Shown in pieces: positions 25,038-33,355 of a stretch of DNA of 64,000 nucleotides (positions within the stretch are counted from its first letter, which is position 1; every line of letters starts with the position of its first letter). A model generated the notes under the pieces. It saw nothing but the letters and a program-made list of their open reading frames with translations. It was not told the DNA's origin and searched no databases. The translations under genes and the position numbers were made by a program. This DNA is from Pontibacillus marinus BH030004 = DSM 16465 (GTDB taxonomy: Bacteria; Bacillota; Bacilli; Bacillales; BH030062): contig NZ_AULJ01000001.1 of the NCBI RefSeq assembly GCF_000425225.1, positions 1-64,000 on the forward strand. The letters are read 5' to 3'.

Positions 25038-27260
25038 ATGAATGTTTTAAATAAATTAGGAGAAATTGTGGCTGGGGCTAAGACGAGATGGATCACGATT
25101 GTGATTTGGATCCTTTTGGTTGGCGTGGTTTCGACGATTTGGCCGCAAGTAAATGATGAAGAAACAAATTCAAAAAATTTGCTGCCCGATGAGGCGATGT
25201 CAAATGAAGCAGCTAAACTAGCAGAAGAAGAGTTTCCAAATGAATCTGGTGTTCCATTGTTGCTTGTGTGGTACCAAGAGGAAGGCTTGAAAGAAGCGGA
25301 TATCAAAAAGATTCAATCCGTTTTTCAAGAGCTAGAAAGTAACCCTGTTGAGCATCAATCGAAGGTGCCCAGCTTTGCTAAAATTCCTATACCAGCATTA
25401 ATGGAATCTGCCTCAGCAGATGGAAAGGCGCTCACTACACCAGTATTTTTTAAAGAAGAGGCATCCACAGAGGAACTACAAAAATCATTAGATAACTTGA
25501 AAGAAATGATAACGGAAAAAGTGGGAGAAAATCCGTTTGAAACGGATCTTTCTGAAGATAGCTTACACGTAAGAATGACTGGGCCAGTCGGAATTCAGAC
25601 AGATGCTACGGAGTTATTTAGCCAGGCAGACCTGACATTACTGTTAGCGACTGTATTACTTGTGTTAGTTTTATTAATCGTTTTATATCGTTCACCAATT
25701 TTAGCGGTTGTGCCATTGATCGGTGTTGGTTTTGCATATGGATTGATTTCACCGATGCTAGGATTTATGGCGAGTAACGGATGGATTGTGGTCGATTCGC
25801 AAGCCATCTCTATTATGACTGTACTTTTATTTGGTGCTGGAACAGACTACTGTTTATTCCTTGTCTCAAGATATCGTGATGAATTGCAGCTTGAGCCGAA
25901 TAAGTATAAAGCTCTTCATTTAGCCATTGCAAACTCAGGTGGAGCTATTTTGATGTCAGCAGCTACGACAGCACTCGGGTTATTAACTTTATCTTTAGCA
26001 CAGTACGCATCATACGATCGATTTGCTGTACCATTCAGTCTGGCAATCGTGATGATGGCGTTAGCTGTTGTAACCATTTTACCTGCTCTGTTAGCTGTAC
26101 TTGGAAGAACAGCTTTCTTTCCATTTATCCCGAGAACAGACAAAATGGTTGAAGAGCTTGAGAAAAAGAAAGGGAAGCGCGTTCGCAAAGGGAATACGAG
26201 AAGTCGATTCAGTAAAGCTGCTGGTCGATTGGTTACAGAAAAACCCGTTCCCATCATTGTCGTTACACTGATTATTCTAGGTGGATTGGCCGCTCTTGTA
26301 CCGCGAATCGATTATTCCTATGGTGTGCTAGGTTCCTTCCCAGAGGATATGCCTTCACGTGAAGGGTTCACCATTATTAGTGAACATTATCCTCCAGGTG
26401 AAATTGCGCCTACGAACGTCATTATCGATTCTGAAGGAGCAGAGGTCGATGTGAAAGCGCAATTGTCGGACTTAGATTTTGTTGAAAATGTGAGTAAACC
26501 GAGAGAAGGCGAAGATAACAAAGATATGCTTCAATATGTGGTGACGCTATCCTTGAACCCTTATGAGGAAGAGGCCATTGCAAAGGTTCCTACATTGAAG
26601 GAAACTGCAGAAGAAGCATTGGCTGATGCAGGAGTAGAAAATGCGAGCGATCAGGTCTGGATTGGTGGAGAAACAGCAAAACTCTATGATACCGAAAACA
26701 TTACCAGTCGAGATCAGCAGCTTATCATCCCAGTAGTACTGCTTATTATTGCAACGTTACTTCTCATTTATTTGCGCTCTATAGTAGCAATGGCGTACCT
26801 TCTGATTACGGTAGTGCTATCATTCTTCTCCGCGCTAGGACTTGGATGGCTCATTATCCACTATGGTTTAGGAGCCGAAGCCATGCAGGGACTTATCCCG
26901 CTTTATGCATTCGTGTTTTTAGTAGCGCTTGGCGGAGATTACAACATCTTTATGATCTCAAGCATCTGGAAAAACCGAAAGCATATGCCTTTAAAACAGG
27001 CGATCGCAGAAGGTGTAGGAGAAACAAGCAGCGTAATCACATCAGCTGGATTAATTTTAGCTGGAACATTCCTCGTATTAGCCGTGATGCCGATTCAGGT
27101 ACTCGTCCAGTTCGGTATCGTTACAGCGATTGGTGTCCTACTTGATACCTTCGTCGTGCGTCCATTGCTCGTACCAGCGATTACGACTGTCCTTGGAAAA
27201 TACGCATTCTGGCCAGGTGAACTGTGGAAAAAGCAAGATGGTGAAAAAGATCATAGTTAG
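25038..27260 (+). CDS. MMPL-family (RND-type) membrane exporter
   Basis: The 740-residue protein has two homologous halves, each with a large extracellular loop and a block of five to six membrane segments. Signatures include FGAGTDYCLFLVSRYRDEL (about residue 265) and the second-half equivalent VALGGDYNIFMISSIWKNR (about 635), with the acidic residues thought to relay protons. Such MMPL/YdfJ-type proteins move lipids or drugs across the membrane. The divergent tetR-type gene probably regulates it. The intergenic TTAACTAACCAG (near 24980) could be part of the operator. Confidence 0.9.
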   Translation: MNVLNKLGEIVAGAKTRWITIVIWILLVGVVSTIWPQVNDEETNSKNLLPDEAMSNEAAKLAEEEFPNESGVPLLLVWYQEEGLKEADIKKIQSVFQELESNPVEHQSKVPSFAKIPIPALMESASADGKALTTPVFFKEEASTEELQKSLDNLKEMITEKVGENPFETDLSEDSLHVRMTGPVGIQTDATELFSQADLTLLLATVLLVLVLLIVLYRSPILAVVPLIGVGFAYGLISPMLGFMASNGWIVVDSQAISIMTVLLFGAGTDYCLFLVSRYRDELQLEPNKYKALHLAIANSGGAILMSAATTALGLLTLSLAQYASYDRFAVPFSLAIVMMALAVVTILPALLAVLGRTAFFPFIPRTDKMVEELEKKKGKRVRKGNTRSRFSKAAGRLVTEKPVPIIVVTLIILGGLAALVPRIDYSYGVLGSFPEDMPSREGFTIISEHYPPGEIAPTNVIIDSEGAEVDVKAQLSDLDFVENVSKPREGEDNKDMLQYVVTLSLNPYEEEAIAKVPTLKETAEEALADAGVENASDQVWIGGETAKLYDTENITSRDQQLIIPVVLLIIATLLLIYLRSIVAMAYLLITVVLSFFSALGLGWLIIHYGLGAEAMQGLIPLYAFVFLVALGGDYNIFMISSIWKNRKHMPLKQAIAEGVGETSSVITSAGLILAGTFLVLAVMPIQVLVQFGIVTAIGVLLDTFVVRPLLVPAITTVLGKYAFWPGELWKKQDGEKDHS

Positions 27261-27306
27261 TGGATATGCCTGCTCTCCTTATGGGGGGCAGGTTTTGTTT
27301 TGGGGC

Positions 27307-27474
27307 TGCTCGCATTTGGGCCCGAGGCGCTCGCAAACGCCGTCCACCCGCTCGCATTTCAGTCCGAGGCGCTCGCAAACGCCATCCACCCGCTCGCATT
27401 TCGGCCAGAGGCGCTCGAAAACGCCCACCGCCAGCTCGCATATCAGCCCGAGGCGCTCGCAAACGCTCCACCCT
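27307..27474 (+). repeat. Array C: 42-bp repeats left of the IS element
   Basis: Four exact-register units start at 27307, 27349, 27391 and 27433. Consensus unit: CGCTCGCATTTCRGYC, then MGAGG, CGCTCGCAAACGCC and a CATCCACC tail (42 bp), with two CGCTCGCA cores 21 bp apart. The unit at 27433 is the same over 33 bp as the first unit on the far side of the IS element (28878). Three overlapping open frames here have no start signals and are products of the repeat. The array begins 45 bp after the MMPL stop codon. Confidence 0.88.
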
Positions 27475-27610
27475 GGTCTTCTGTCAAGAAAGTGGACACG
27501 TCTCTCAGAGGTATCACCTTGTGAATAACGATTAAAATAATGTTTTTTGACAGATCAAATATGACCCTAATTTAGATTAAACTAACGTTAGGGATATATC
27601 AGGGACATAA

Positions 27611-28459
27611 TTAAGCTGAATGAGATGTAACTTTGTCTTCTTTCCTTTTTTCATAATCCCTTTCAAACTGGTTGGGAGAGTAATAATCAATCGTAGAGTG
27701 TTTTCTTTTGGCGTTATAAAAGGTCATAATGTACTTCCATACTTCCCACTTAGCTTCCTCACGGGTTTTAAAGTGGGTTCTGTAGATGAGTTCCTTCTTG
27801 ATCGTTGCGTGAAAGGATTCGATGCAGGCGTTGTCGAAACAGTCCCCTTTTCGGCTCATACTAATCTTTATGTCATGTTCACTCAAACGTTCAATATACT
27901 CATTTGAGGTGTATTGGCTGCCACGATCTGAATGGTGAATCAATTCATCTGACGGTTCTCTCATCAATGTAGCTCGATCTAGCGCTTGTAATGCCAGGTC
28001 TTTCGTTAAAGATTGATCAATACTCCAGCCCACAATTTTACGCGAAAATAAATCCATGACTGTCGCTAAATAAAGCCATCCCTCTGACGTCCAAATATAC
28101 GTGATGTCCGAGACCCACACACGATCGGGAGCTTCTGAGTGGAAGTTGCGCTGTAGTAAATTTGGATAAATGGGGTTACTATGATTCGAGTCTGTTGTCT
28201 GGATATATTTTTTCTTAGGGGTGGCACAAAGGTTCATTTCTTTCATGTATCGGCCCACTGTCTTTTCTGAGATACAAACTCCTAGATCACGAAGTTCATA
28301 AGTAATTCTAGGACTGCCATATACACTCCGATTTTCATGGAAGATCCTGCGAATCATTTTCATGATTTCTTTCTTTTTTTCCTCACGCTCACCAGGCTCA
28401 TTCAATATCCACTTATAGTACCCGCTCGTTGAGACCTTAAGAACTTCGCACATCTTCAC
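27611..28459 (-). CDS. IS3-family transposase OrfB (integrase catalytic subunit)
   Basis: The 282 residues cover an N-terminal HTH_21 region and an rve integrase core. The DDE triad is visible: Asp in VWVSDITYIW, Asp in IHHSDRGSQY and Glu in NACIESFHATIK, with the usual 35-residue spacing before the Glu. In IS3 elements OrfB is made as an OrfAB fusion by -1 frameshifting; the OrfB frame continues upstream without a stop (to P-K-E-V-R-F-N-F-I-F) past the end of orfA, supporting this. No lesion seen, so probably active. Confidence 0.93.
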   Translation of the reverse strand: MKMCEVLKVSTSGYYKWILNEPGEREEKKKEIMKMIRRIFHENRSVYGSPRITYELRDLGVCISEKTVGRYMKEMNLCATPKKKYIQTTDSNHSNPIYPNLLQRNFHSEAPDRVWVSDITYIWTSEGWLYLATVMDLFSRKIVGWSIDQSLTKDLALQALDRATLMREPSDELIHHSDRGSQYTSNEYIERLSEHDIKISMSRKGDCFDNACIESFHATIKKELIYRTHFKTREEAKWEVWKYIMTFYNAKRKHSTIDYYSPNQFERDYEKRKEDKVTSHSA

Positions 28460-28500
28460 GATTCTGTATTCATCACGGTGTTCAAAGATAAAATTAAACC

Positions 28501-28794
28501 TTACTTCTTTTGGTTCATGAAGATGTGCGCCGCCTTTTTTACGATTTCGTTCTCCTCTTCTAACTCTTGGATTCGATCCAGAAGTTCCTTCTCACGCTTT
28601 CTGTATTCACTGGGCGTAACATAATTGAGTTCTTCAGCTTTAGCTTCCTTTTCCTTTCGGTATTCTCGTGTCCACCGATTCATCGTCTTATAAGGAACAT
28701 CCATTTCTCTAGCTACTTCAGTGGCTGGTTTCCCCTCATCAACTACTAGCCTAGCAACATACTGCTTAAACTCATTATCATAAGTTCTCCCCAT
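28501..28794 (-). CDS. IS3-family transposase OrfA (DNA-binding subunit)
   Basis: The 97-residue protein has the HTH_Tnp_1 domain (YDNEFKQYVARLVVDEGKPATEVAREMDV, residues 5-33) and a C-terminal leucine-zipper-like coiled coil (KRRKELLDRIQELEEENEIVKKAA type, about residues 67-90). Near its 3' end the CCAAAAGAAG sequence offers the A-AAA-G slip site that shifts ribosomes -1 into orfB. It starts 70 bp inside the IS right end. Confidence 0.92.
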   Translation of the reverse strand: MGRTYDNEFKQYVARLVVDEGKPATEVAREMDVPYKTMNRWTREYRKEKEAKAEELNYVTPSEYRKREKELLDRIQELEEENEIVKKAAHIFMNQKK

Positions 28795-28877
28795 TTAAAT
28801 ACACGCTCCATTCCTTTATTAGTATTATCATAAGAATTCTCTCTGAAGCGTGTCCACTATTTAGTCTAACTTTAACC

Positions 28878-29150
28878 CGCTCGCATATCAGCCCGAGGCG
28901 CTCGCAAACGCCATCCACCCGCTCGCATTTCGGCCAGAGCCGCTCGCAAACGCCATCCACCCGCTCGCATTTCGGCCAGAGCCGCTCGCAAACGCCATCC
29001 ACCCGCTCGCATTTCGGCCAGAGCCGCTCGCAAACGCCATCCACCCGCTCGCATTTCAACCAGAGGCGCTCGCAAACGCCGTCCGCGCGCTCGCATTTCA
29101 ACCAGAGCCGCTCGCAAACGCCGTCCACCCGCTCGCATCCCTGCCAGAGA
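28878..29150 (+). repeat. Array D: 42-bp repeats right of the IS element
   Basis: Units start at exactly 28878, 28920, 28962, 29004, 29046, 29088 and (partial) 29130. Cores CGCTCGCAT and CGCTCGCAAACGCC alternate every 21 bp. Units at 28920, 28962 and 29004 are identical. Long open frames on the minus strand (28778-29218 and 28872-29171) would encode highly repetitive Arg/Cys-rich peptides and lack ribosome-binding sites; I regard them as artefacts. This continues array C, now split by the IS. Confidence 0.9.
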
Positions 29151-29256
29151 ATCCACCCATTCCAATCCCAACGCATAAAACCACCCATTCTAAAAGATAA
29201 TAACATCATAATGAACACTCAGGTAAACCATGCCTGTAGAAAGGAGTCTTTACGTC

Positions 29257-30771
29257 ATGCTTAATAAATTCTCTACTGTATTTAAAATATCAGCGGGGAT
29301 TATGTTGGTGCTGGTTATTTTCGGGGTTGTGTGGCCGAAGGGTCTGGAAAATCTCACAACGAACGTGCAAGAGTTTATAGCGAGTAAGCTAGGCTGGTAC
29401 TACCTAATCATCGTTACATTCTTTGTCCTAGTTGCTTTAGTATTCTTAATCACTCCACTTGGGAAAATCAAACTCGGGAAGCAAGGGGAGAAACCTGAAT
29501 TCTCGAGACCGACCTGGATTGCGATGCTGTTTAGTGCAGGGATGGGGATCGGGCTTGTGTTCTGGGGTACGGCTGAACCGATTAGTCACTATGCTGTTAG
29601 TTCGCCGACATTGGAAACAGGGACAGATCAAGCGATAAAAGATGCACTGCGTTTCACGTATTTCCACTGGGGGATTCACGCTTGGGGCATTTATGGAATC
29701 GTCGCCCTTGTTTTAGCGTATTTCAACTATAGACATGATAAGCCGGGTCTTATCAGTGCAACATTGGAACCGGTGCTGGGTGATGCAGCTAGAGGGAAGT
29801 CAGGAAAAATGATTGATATATTCTCTGTTATTGCGACAGTTATCGGGGTTGCAACCACGCTTGGTTTTGGCGCAGTTCAAATCAATGGTGGCTTAGCTTA
29901 TCTGTTTGGTATACCAAGTAACTTTTTTATGCAATTGATCATCATCGTGATTGTGACGGTTCTTTTCATGATCTCTGCCTGGACGGGGTTAGGGAAAGGG
30001 ATCAAAATTTTGAGTAACGCCAACATGGGATTAGCGGGTGTTTTGTTCCTTCTCATTTTTATTTTAGGACCAACGCTACTCATTTTAAATTTATTTACAA
30101 ACTCCTTAGGCTCCTATATACAAAACTTGCCGCAAATGAGTTTTCGCATTGCACCGTTGAATGAAGAAACGCGTGGGTGGATTAAATCGTGGACGATATT
30201 CTACTGGGCTTGGTGGATTGCATGGTCTCCGTTTGTGGGTATCTTTATTGCTCGTGTATCAAAAGGGCGATCCATACGCGAATTTGTCTTTACGGTTTTA
30301 ATCGTTCCATCGATTGTAGGCTTCCTATGGTTTGCAACATTTGGAGGAACAGCGATTCATCTTGAGCACACAGGTGTTGCAGAGATTTCGAAGCTTGCAA
30401 CAGAAGAGTCATTATTTGGAGTGTTCTCGGAATTCCCACTAGGGATGGTGGCATCGATTGTAGCCATTTTGCTCATTAGTACTTTCTTTATCACATCCGC
30501 CGATTCAGGAACCTTCGTATTAGGTTTAATGACAACAGGCGGAACAGGAGACCCAAGTCAAACGATCAAATTGACATGGGGCGTACTTCTTTCAGCTACA
30601 GCATTAGCTCTTCTCTACACGGGAGGACTCCAGGCTTTGCAAAATACCATGATCATAGCAGCCTTACCGTTCTCGATCATCATGTTCTTAATGTGTATAA
30701 GTTTCGTGAAATCCGTTTATAAAGAAGGAAAAGAACTGGGGATCGGCAAAATTAAAGAGAAGAAAAAATAA
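29257..30771 (+). CDS. opuD: BCCT-family glycine betaine transporter (OpuD-like)
   Basis: The 504-residue protein has 12 membrane segments and BCCT signatures: MGIGLVFWGTAEPISHY (about residue 95) and FYWAWWIAWSPFVGIFIAR (about 318), where aromatic residues form the betaine site. It imports glycine betaine with Na+ or H+ and is activated by osmotic stress in B. subtilis OpuD. ATG 29257 has GAAAGGAG upstream; the longer frame from ATG 29230 does not. Together with the OpuAC-like protein it points to compatible-solute uptake. A choline or carnitine transporter is possible. Confidence 0.88.
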   Translation: MLNKFSTVFKISAGIMLVLVIFGVVWPKGLENLTTNVQEFIASKLGWYYLIIVTFFVLVALVFLITPLGKIKLGKQGEKPEFSRPTWIAMLFSAGMGIGLVFWGTAEPISHYAVSSPTLETGTDQAIKDALRFTYFHWGIHAWGIYGIVALVLAYFNYRHDKPGLISATLEPVLGDAARGKSGKMIDIFSVIATVIGVATTLGFGAVQINGGLAYLFGIPSNFFMQLIIIVIVTVLFMISAWTGLGKGIKILSNANMGLAGVLFLLIFILGPTLLILNLFTNSLGSYIQNLPQMSFRIAPLNEETRGWIKSWTIFYWAWWIAWSPFVGIFIARVSKGRSIREFVFTVLIVPSIVGFLWFATFGGTAIHLEHTGVAEISKLATEESLFGVFSEFPLGMVASIVAILLISTFFITSADSGTFVLGLMTTGGTGDPSQTIKLTWGVLLSATALALLYTGGLQALQNTMIIAALPFSIIMFLMCISFVKSVYKEGKELGIGKIKEKKK

Positions 30772-30772
30772 C

Positions 30773-30804
30773 AAAAAGGCATTGCCAGCAGGCGATGCCT
30801 TTTT
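30773..30804 (+). terminator. Intrinsic terminator after opuD
   Basis: AAAAAGGCATTGCC and GGCGATGCCTTTTT pair around an AGCA loop, immediately after the stop codon. Confidence 0.9.
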
Positions 30805-30833
30805 ACGCGCTCTATTTCCTATTCGACAAAAGT

Positions 30834-30910
30834 CGGGAGGTGCCTGTCACCACCCGATTTACAGGCACCTCCCGAAACTACAAAAACCGGGTGGTGACAG
30901 GCACCTCCCG
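30834..30910. repeat. Three-part inverted repeat (CGGGAGGTGCCTGT...)
   Basis: The 23-bp word CGGGAGGTGCCTGTCACCACCCG (30834-30856; 23 bp, written in full as arms of CGGGAGGTGCC and TGTCACCACCCG) has a perfect 23-bp complement at 30888-30910. Between them ACAGGCACCTCCCG (30861-30874) can pair with the first 14 bases of the left arm. Two exclusive hairpins are therefore possible. It lies between opuD and the convergent lipoprotein gene. Confidence 0.8.
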
Positions 30911-30914
30911 AAAC

Positions 30915-31343
30915 CTACTGATTTAAGTTCTCAAGCTGATTAATAATTTCAGAGGTGTTTCGAATGGTTTGAATAAGCTTAGAGTCCTGCACCTTCTCAA
31001 GAGCGAGTTGGCCATCCTCGAATACAGCATCGATCTCTGCTATGATCTGTTCGTTTTTACTTACTATATTTTTGTGTAAGTCTTCAGCAATGGAAGGGGC
31101 GTCTATATTATTAAATGCGTTGATATCATCTTTAAGGGATTTTAATTCATTTGCTAATTTCTCTTTCGCTTCTGGATCTTTGGAAGCTTCTTTATATCGT
31201 TCTTGTGCACCTTCAGCATATTCTTTTAACTGATTAATATGTTCCTTTGCATCATTTCCATAATCTATAGAGTCATTCATTTCTCCTAAAGAACAGCCTG
31301 TTAAAACAAGAGCTAAAACAACACCAGCAAGAAACTTCTTCAT
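30915..31343 (-). CDS. Small lipoprotein with helical domain (DUF6376-like)
   Basis: The roughly 142-residue precursor begins MKKFLAGVVLALVLTGCSLG, a clear lipoprotein signal with lipobox LTGC. The mature protein is helical and charged (coiled-coil-like from 30 to 75). ATG 31343 has GGGAGGAAGG upstream, so the longer frame to 31397 is rejected. Size and helical character recall DUF6376 lipoproteins, but this is tentative. Monocistronic. Confidence 0.7.
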   Translation of the reverse strand: MKKFLAGVVLALVLTGCSLGEMNDSIDYGNDAKEHINQLKEYAEGAQERYKEASKDPEAKEKLANELKSLKDDINAFNNIDAPSIAEDLHKNIVSKNEQIIAEIDAVFEDGQLALEKVQDSKLIQTIRNTSEIINQLENLNQ

Positions 31344-31437
31344 GAACCTTCCTCCCTTTTTAACTATAGTACGGGTGTGATTCCCGAAAAGTTTCATAAT
31401 TAAAAGGGGTCCGTTCAGAAAAATAAGAAAAAAAATA

Positions 31438-31467
31438 AAAAGTCTGTGCCTTGAGGCAACAGACTTT
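31438..31467 (-). terminator. Terminator of the desK-desR transcript
   Basis: AAAGTCTGTTGCC and GGCACAGACTTT pair on the minus strand and lead into a T-rich tract, 20 bp after the desR stop. Confidence 0.85.
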
Positions 31468-31486
31468 ACTGAAATAATGAATCCTA

Positions 31487-32086
31487 TTACTTAAACCAAC
31501 CCTTCTCCTTAAACCGCGTAATCGCTTCGATCCGATTGCTGACTTCCAGCTTCTCCAATATAACCGATATATAGTTCCGAACCGTACCAGGAGTGATGTA
31601 AAGCTCATTCGAGATGTCTTTCGTATTTTTGCCGTCTGCTACGAGTTGCATGACTTCTCTTTCACGTTCGGTTAAAGGGTTCTGGGGGCTAAACGCCAAG
31701 TCGACTAACTCAGGTGAAAAAATGCGCTGGCCGTCCATGATTTTTCGAATAGAAGTGGCTAATTCCTCGCTAGGGCTATCCTTTAATAAATACCCAGCTA
31801 CTCCGGCTTTTTGGGCACGTTCAAAATAGCCAGCCCTTGCAAATGTGGTGAGGATAATTACCTTAGAAGGCTCATCTTTTAACTCTTCAGCAGCATCTAA
31901 GCCGGTTTTAAGAGGCATTTCAATATCCATAATGCAGACATCAGGCTGAAGTTCTTTGACTAATTTAGTCGCTTCCTCTCCGTTTGTTGCTTGCCCCACA
32001 ACTTCCATATCCTCTTCCAAATCAAGCAAGGAACCAAGCGCTCCAAGCAGCATGCGTTGATCTTCAGCTATGACAATACGAATCAT
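31487..32086 (-). CDS. desR: Response regulator DesR (membrane fluidity, NarL/LuxR type)
   Basis: The 199-residue protein has a receiver domain (residues 1-120; acidic pocket EDQ, phospho-Asp in DVCIMDIEMP, Lys in YLLKDSP) and a LuxR-type helix-turn-helix (LTEREREVMQLVADGKNTKDIS, about 136-157). In B. subtilis DesR, phosphorylated by DesK in the cold, activates the desaturase gene des. The start overlaps desK's stop (ATGA). Location right behind desK and des supports the name strongly. Downstream terminator present. Confidence 0.93.
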   Translation of the reverse strand: MIRIVIAEDQRMLLGALGSLLDLEEDMEVVGQATNGEEATKLVKELQPDVCIMDIEMPLKTGLDAAEELKDEPSKVIILTTFARAGYFERAQKAGVAGYLLKDSPSEELATSIRKIMDGQRIFSPELVDLAFSPQNPLTEREREVMQLVADGKNTKDISNELYITPGTVRNYISVILEKLEVSNRIEAITRFKEKGWFK

Positions 32087-33219
32087 ATCGATTCCTCCTG
32101 TTTCGTGTGTTGAATGACATTCGGTACACGAAGGTTCAATGTTGTTCCATTCGTCGAGAGTAGCTCCATGCTTCCGTTAACAAAATCCAGACGTTCGCGC
32201 ATACCCTGTAAACCGTGGGATTGATAGGTGTCAATTTGATCAGAAATTCCTTTTCCATTATCCTCAACGCGAACGTTTACTTCTGTCTGAGACTGTTCAA
32301 TGGTAACCCCACACCATGTAGCCTGACTGTGCTTCACAACGTTTGTGGCAGATTCCTTCAGACACATACTCAATACGTTCTCAACCAATAAGGGCGTATT
32401 TTTAAGGGTAGTGCTTCCTTCGAACTGGAATTCCATATCCGCAGCTTCAATAATTTGTTGAACACGAATGATTTCATCCTCAAGTCTAACTCCCCTCATA
32501 TTGGAGACCATTTCTCGTACTTCGTTTAAGGCTGTACTTGCCGTTTGGCGAATGTCCTTAATTTCATTGGCTGCTGCATCCGGTTTAGCATGAACTAACT
32601 TACCAGCTAGGTCACTCTTCAACCCAATCAGAGACAGTTTATGGCCAAGTACATCATGAAGGTCGCGGGCAATCCGTTCACGTTCTTCCAAAACCATCAG
32701 TTGCGAAATACGCTCATTAGCACTCTCTAATTTCCCTTCCAACCTTTGTTCCTTTTGACGGTATCGAATCGTAAAAGGTAATAGGACGACCCCAATGACA
32801 CTAATAATGATAAAAGGTAATTGAGGGAATAAGGATTCATTTTTCGTGAAAAGCACGATGGTGATCGCGATGATCGTGGTGGACAAGTGAACAATGTATA
32901 ACGAAAGAAATCCACCTTTATGTTGAATCGTGCCAATGAAAAAGGCTAAAAAGAGAGCGAAATAAATATAGCCGAATAAAAGTGTCATAATGAGACTTAT
33001 AGCGATCTCTAAGCTTATCCAAACATAAATGAATCGACTGTTTGAAATAAACGAAAGCCGAAAGAATAGAAAAAATAAAAGCGTCATGATGATCCCAAAA
33101 ATGATTTCTTTAGCCGATGATAATCGGAAAATAAACAAGAATGGGAGCAAACAAAAGATAATCCATATATAAGAGCTAACTCCAGTATTTTTAGGGAAGA
33201 TATTGTTCCATTTTTGCAT
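32083..33219 (-). CDS. desK: Sensor histidine kinase DesK (membrane thermosensor)
   Basis: The 378-residue protein has five predicted membrane segments (residues about 15-155), a coiled-coil linker and a HisKA_3 dimerisation domain with the phosphorylated histidine in RIARDLHDVLGHKLS (near 188), followed by an HATPase with NVVKHS and DNGKGIS. B. subtilis DesK senses bilayer thickness and, in the cold, phosphorylates DesR. The gene is preceded by an AGGAAGGCGG ribosome-binding site and is translationally coupled to desR. Confidence 0.92.
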   Translation of the reverse strand: MQKWNNIFPKNTGVSSYIWIIFCLLPFLFIFRLSSAKEIIFGIIMTLLFFLFFRLSFISNSRFIYVWISLEIAISLIMTLLFGYIYFALFLAFFIGTIQHKGGFLSLYIVHLSTTIIAITIVLFTKNESLFPQLPFIIISVIGVVLLPFTIRYRQKEQRLEGKLESANERISQLMVLEERERIARDLHDVLGHKLSLIGLKSDLAGKLVHAKPDAAANEIKDIRQTASTALNEVREMVSNMRGVRLEDEIIRVQQIIEAADMEFQFEGSTTLKNTPLLVENVLSMCLKESATNVVKHSQATWCGVTIEQSQTEVNVRVEDNGKGISDQIDTYQSHGLQGMRERLDFVNGSMELLSTNGTTLNLRVPNVIQHTKQEESI

Positions 33220-33316
33220 AAAAAGCCGCCTTCCTAAGATCTCTTGTGAATAAAGGATATCCTATATATTCTATGATGTCACGATGTTGGACCATTACAA
33301 AATAAATTAGACAAGA

Positions 33317-33350
33317 CAAAAGCCCATTTATCGCAATGGGCTTTTGTTCA
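33317..33350. terminator. Terminator between des and desK
   Basis: ACAAAAGCCCATT and AATGGGCTTTTGT pair over 13 bp around TATCGC. It sits between the desaturase stop and desK, so des and desKR may be expressed at different levels. Confidence 0.85.
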
Positions 33351-33355
33351 TAAGT

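Larger units (their letters stand above)
27486..28866 (-). mobile_element. IS3-family insertion sequence (IS150-like), apparently intact
   Basis: About 1.38 kb. The ends share imperfect inverted repeats built on AGTGGACACG (left TGTCAAGAAAGTGGACACG, 27486-27504; right, on the complement, AGACTAAATAGTGGACACG). It encodes orfA and orfB on the minus strand in overlapping frames, with a slippery A-AAA-G for -1 frameshifting. It is inserted in the 42-bp repeat array. I could not define a short target-site duplication with confidence, and the exact outer ends are uncertain by a few bases. Confidence 0.85.

Noticed and set aside
26846-27145. Arg-rich 99-residue frame inside the MMPL gene
   Set aside because: Lies entirely in another frame of a well-supported membrane transporter gene.
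22328-29150. CRISPR arrays
   Set aside because: The 42-bp units are nearly identical throughout or change gradually; there are no unique spacers of constant length and no cas genes.
28778-29218. Arg/Cys-rich repeat proteins over array D on the minus strand
   Set aside because: Same reason: 42 bp is a multiple of 3, so frames stay open by chance; no start signals; overlaps the orfA start region.
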